Shown piece after piece: positions 63,963 to 64,000 of a stretch of DNA of 64,000 bases. Origin of the DNA: Microbacterium trichothecenolyticum (GTDB taxonomy: Bacteria; Actinomycetota; Actinomycetes; Actinomycetales; Microbacteriaceae); contig NZ_JYJA01000031.1 in the NCBI RefSeq assembly GCF_000956465.1, positions 62,001 through 126,000 of the forward strand, given 5' to 3'. The translations under genes and the position numbers were made by a program. Below the pieces are notes generated by a model that saw nothing but the letters and a program-made list of their open reading frames with translations, had not been told where the DNA came from and ran no database searches. Numbering within the stretch: position 1 is the stretch's first letter; every line of letters starts with the position of its first letter.

Positions 63963-64000
63963 CGAATGCCTCCTATGGCAGCCAGTTCCCACAAGGTTAT

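Overview
The window reads as a chromosomal segment of a high-GC actinobacterium, most likely Microbacteriaceae (Microbacterium-like). The reasons are the very high third-position GC, the gene order (recG-coaD-DUF177-rpmF-rnc-mutM; leuCD-murA-plsC-gpsA-ddl-DUF3515-thiL-rsmD; gltX ... FAH-ilvE-leuB-serA), the frequent GTG starts and many apparently leaderless genes. It is mostly core chromosome with several accessory modules. I see no prophage, insertion sequence, CRISPR array, rRNA operon or replication origin.

Layout. 1-3.0 kb: a structured leader with a 39-codon ORF on a near-perfect Shine-Dalgarno sequence, an 84-residue small protein, and two overlapping paralogous double-GNAT acetyltransferases. 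3.0-8.8 kb (minus): a DNA repair, ribosome and CoA block (lipoprotein, recG, coaD, DUF177, rpmF, rnc, mutM). 8.9-17.7 kb: rsmD, thiL, a DUF3515 lipoprotein, then the envelope precursor genes ddl, gpsA, plsC, murA and the leucine genes leuD/leuC. leuCD is preceded by a candidate leucine leader peptide and attenuator. 17.7-21.7 kb: a TerC transporter behind a yybP-ykoY-like (manganese) leader, an ECF sigma factor with a DUF4349 membrane protein, and two DUF202 proteins. 21.7-22.6 kb: two identical tRNA-Glu(CUC) genes and an MBL-fold hydrolase. 22.7-27.9 kb: the fructose PTS regulon (DeoR-type regulator, 1-phosphofructokinase, EIIABC, HPr), divergent from an APH-like kinase across an AT-rich operator with three 10-bp direct repeats.

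27.9-43.3 kb: tRNA-Gln next to gltX. A D-amino-acid module follows (LysR, class V aminotransferase, N-acyl-D-amino-acid deacylase, RidA, D-serine dehydratase-like protein, MFS carrier), inserted between gltX and the FAH-ilvE-leuB block. Then come a TetR-controlled DHA2 efflux pump with a clear palindromic operator, and serA. 43.4-49.4 kb: two small membrane proteins, a four-repeat peptidoglycan-binding-like protein with no signal peptide, a 1087-residue secreted lamin-tail/metallophosphatase protein, and a first cutC. 49.5-54.2 kb: a 1412-residue SARP/BTAD - nSTAND-like NTPase - transmembrane - beta-propeller protein, divergent from a 68-residue ORF across an 11-bp-periodic repeat array. This is the most unusual locus here. 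54.3-56.1 kb: a Tat-exported 5'-nucleotidase. 56.2-64.0 kb (minus): a sugar-uptake operon (binding protein, two ABC permeases, ROK kinase, M81 peptidase-like protein, GH29 alpha-L-fucosidase, second cutC). Its promoter region is cut by the right edge.

Two regulatory themes recur. Many genes start 6-7 bp after a TANNNT-like -10 hexamer, which implies leaderless mRNAs and was used to choose starts. Several gene ends carry hairpins built on GGATGC/GCATCC. No stretch above 300 bp lacks a gene; the larger gaps (312-486, 17505-17759, 18834-19079, 49719-49917) hold the regulatory structures listed. All calls come from reading the sequence only; no database search was run.
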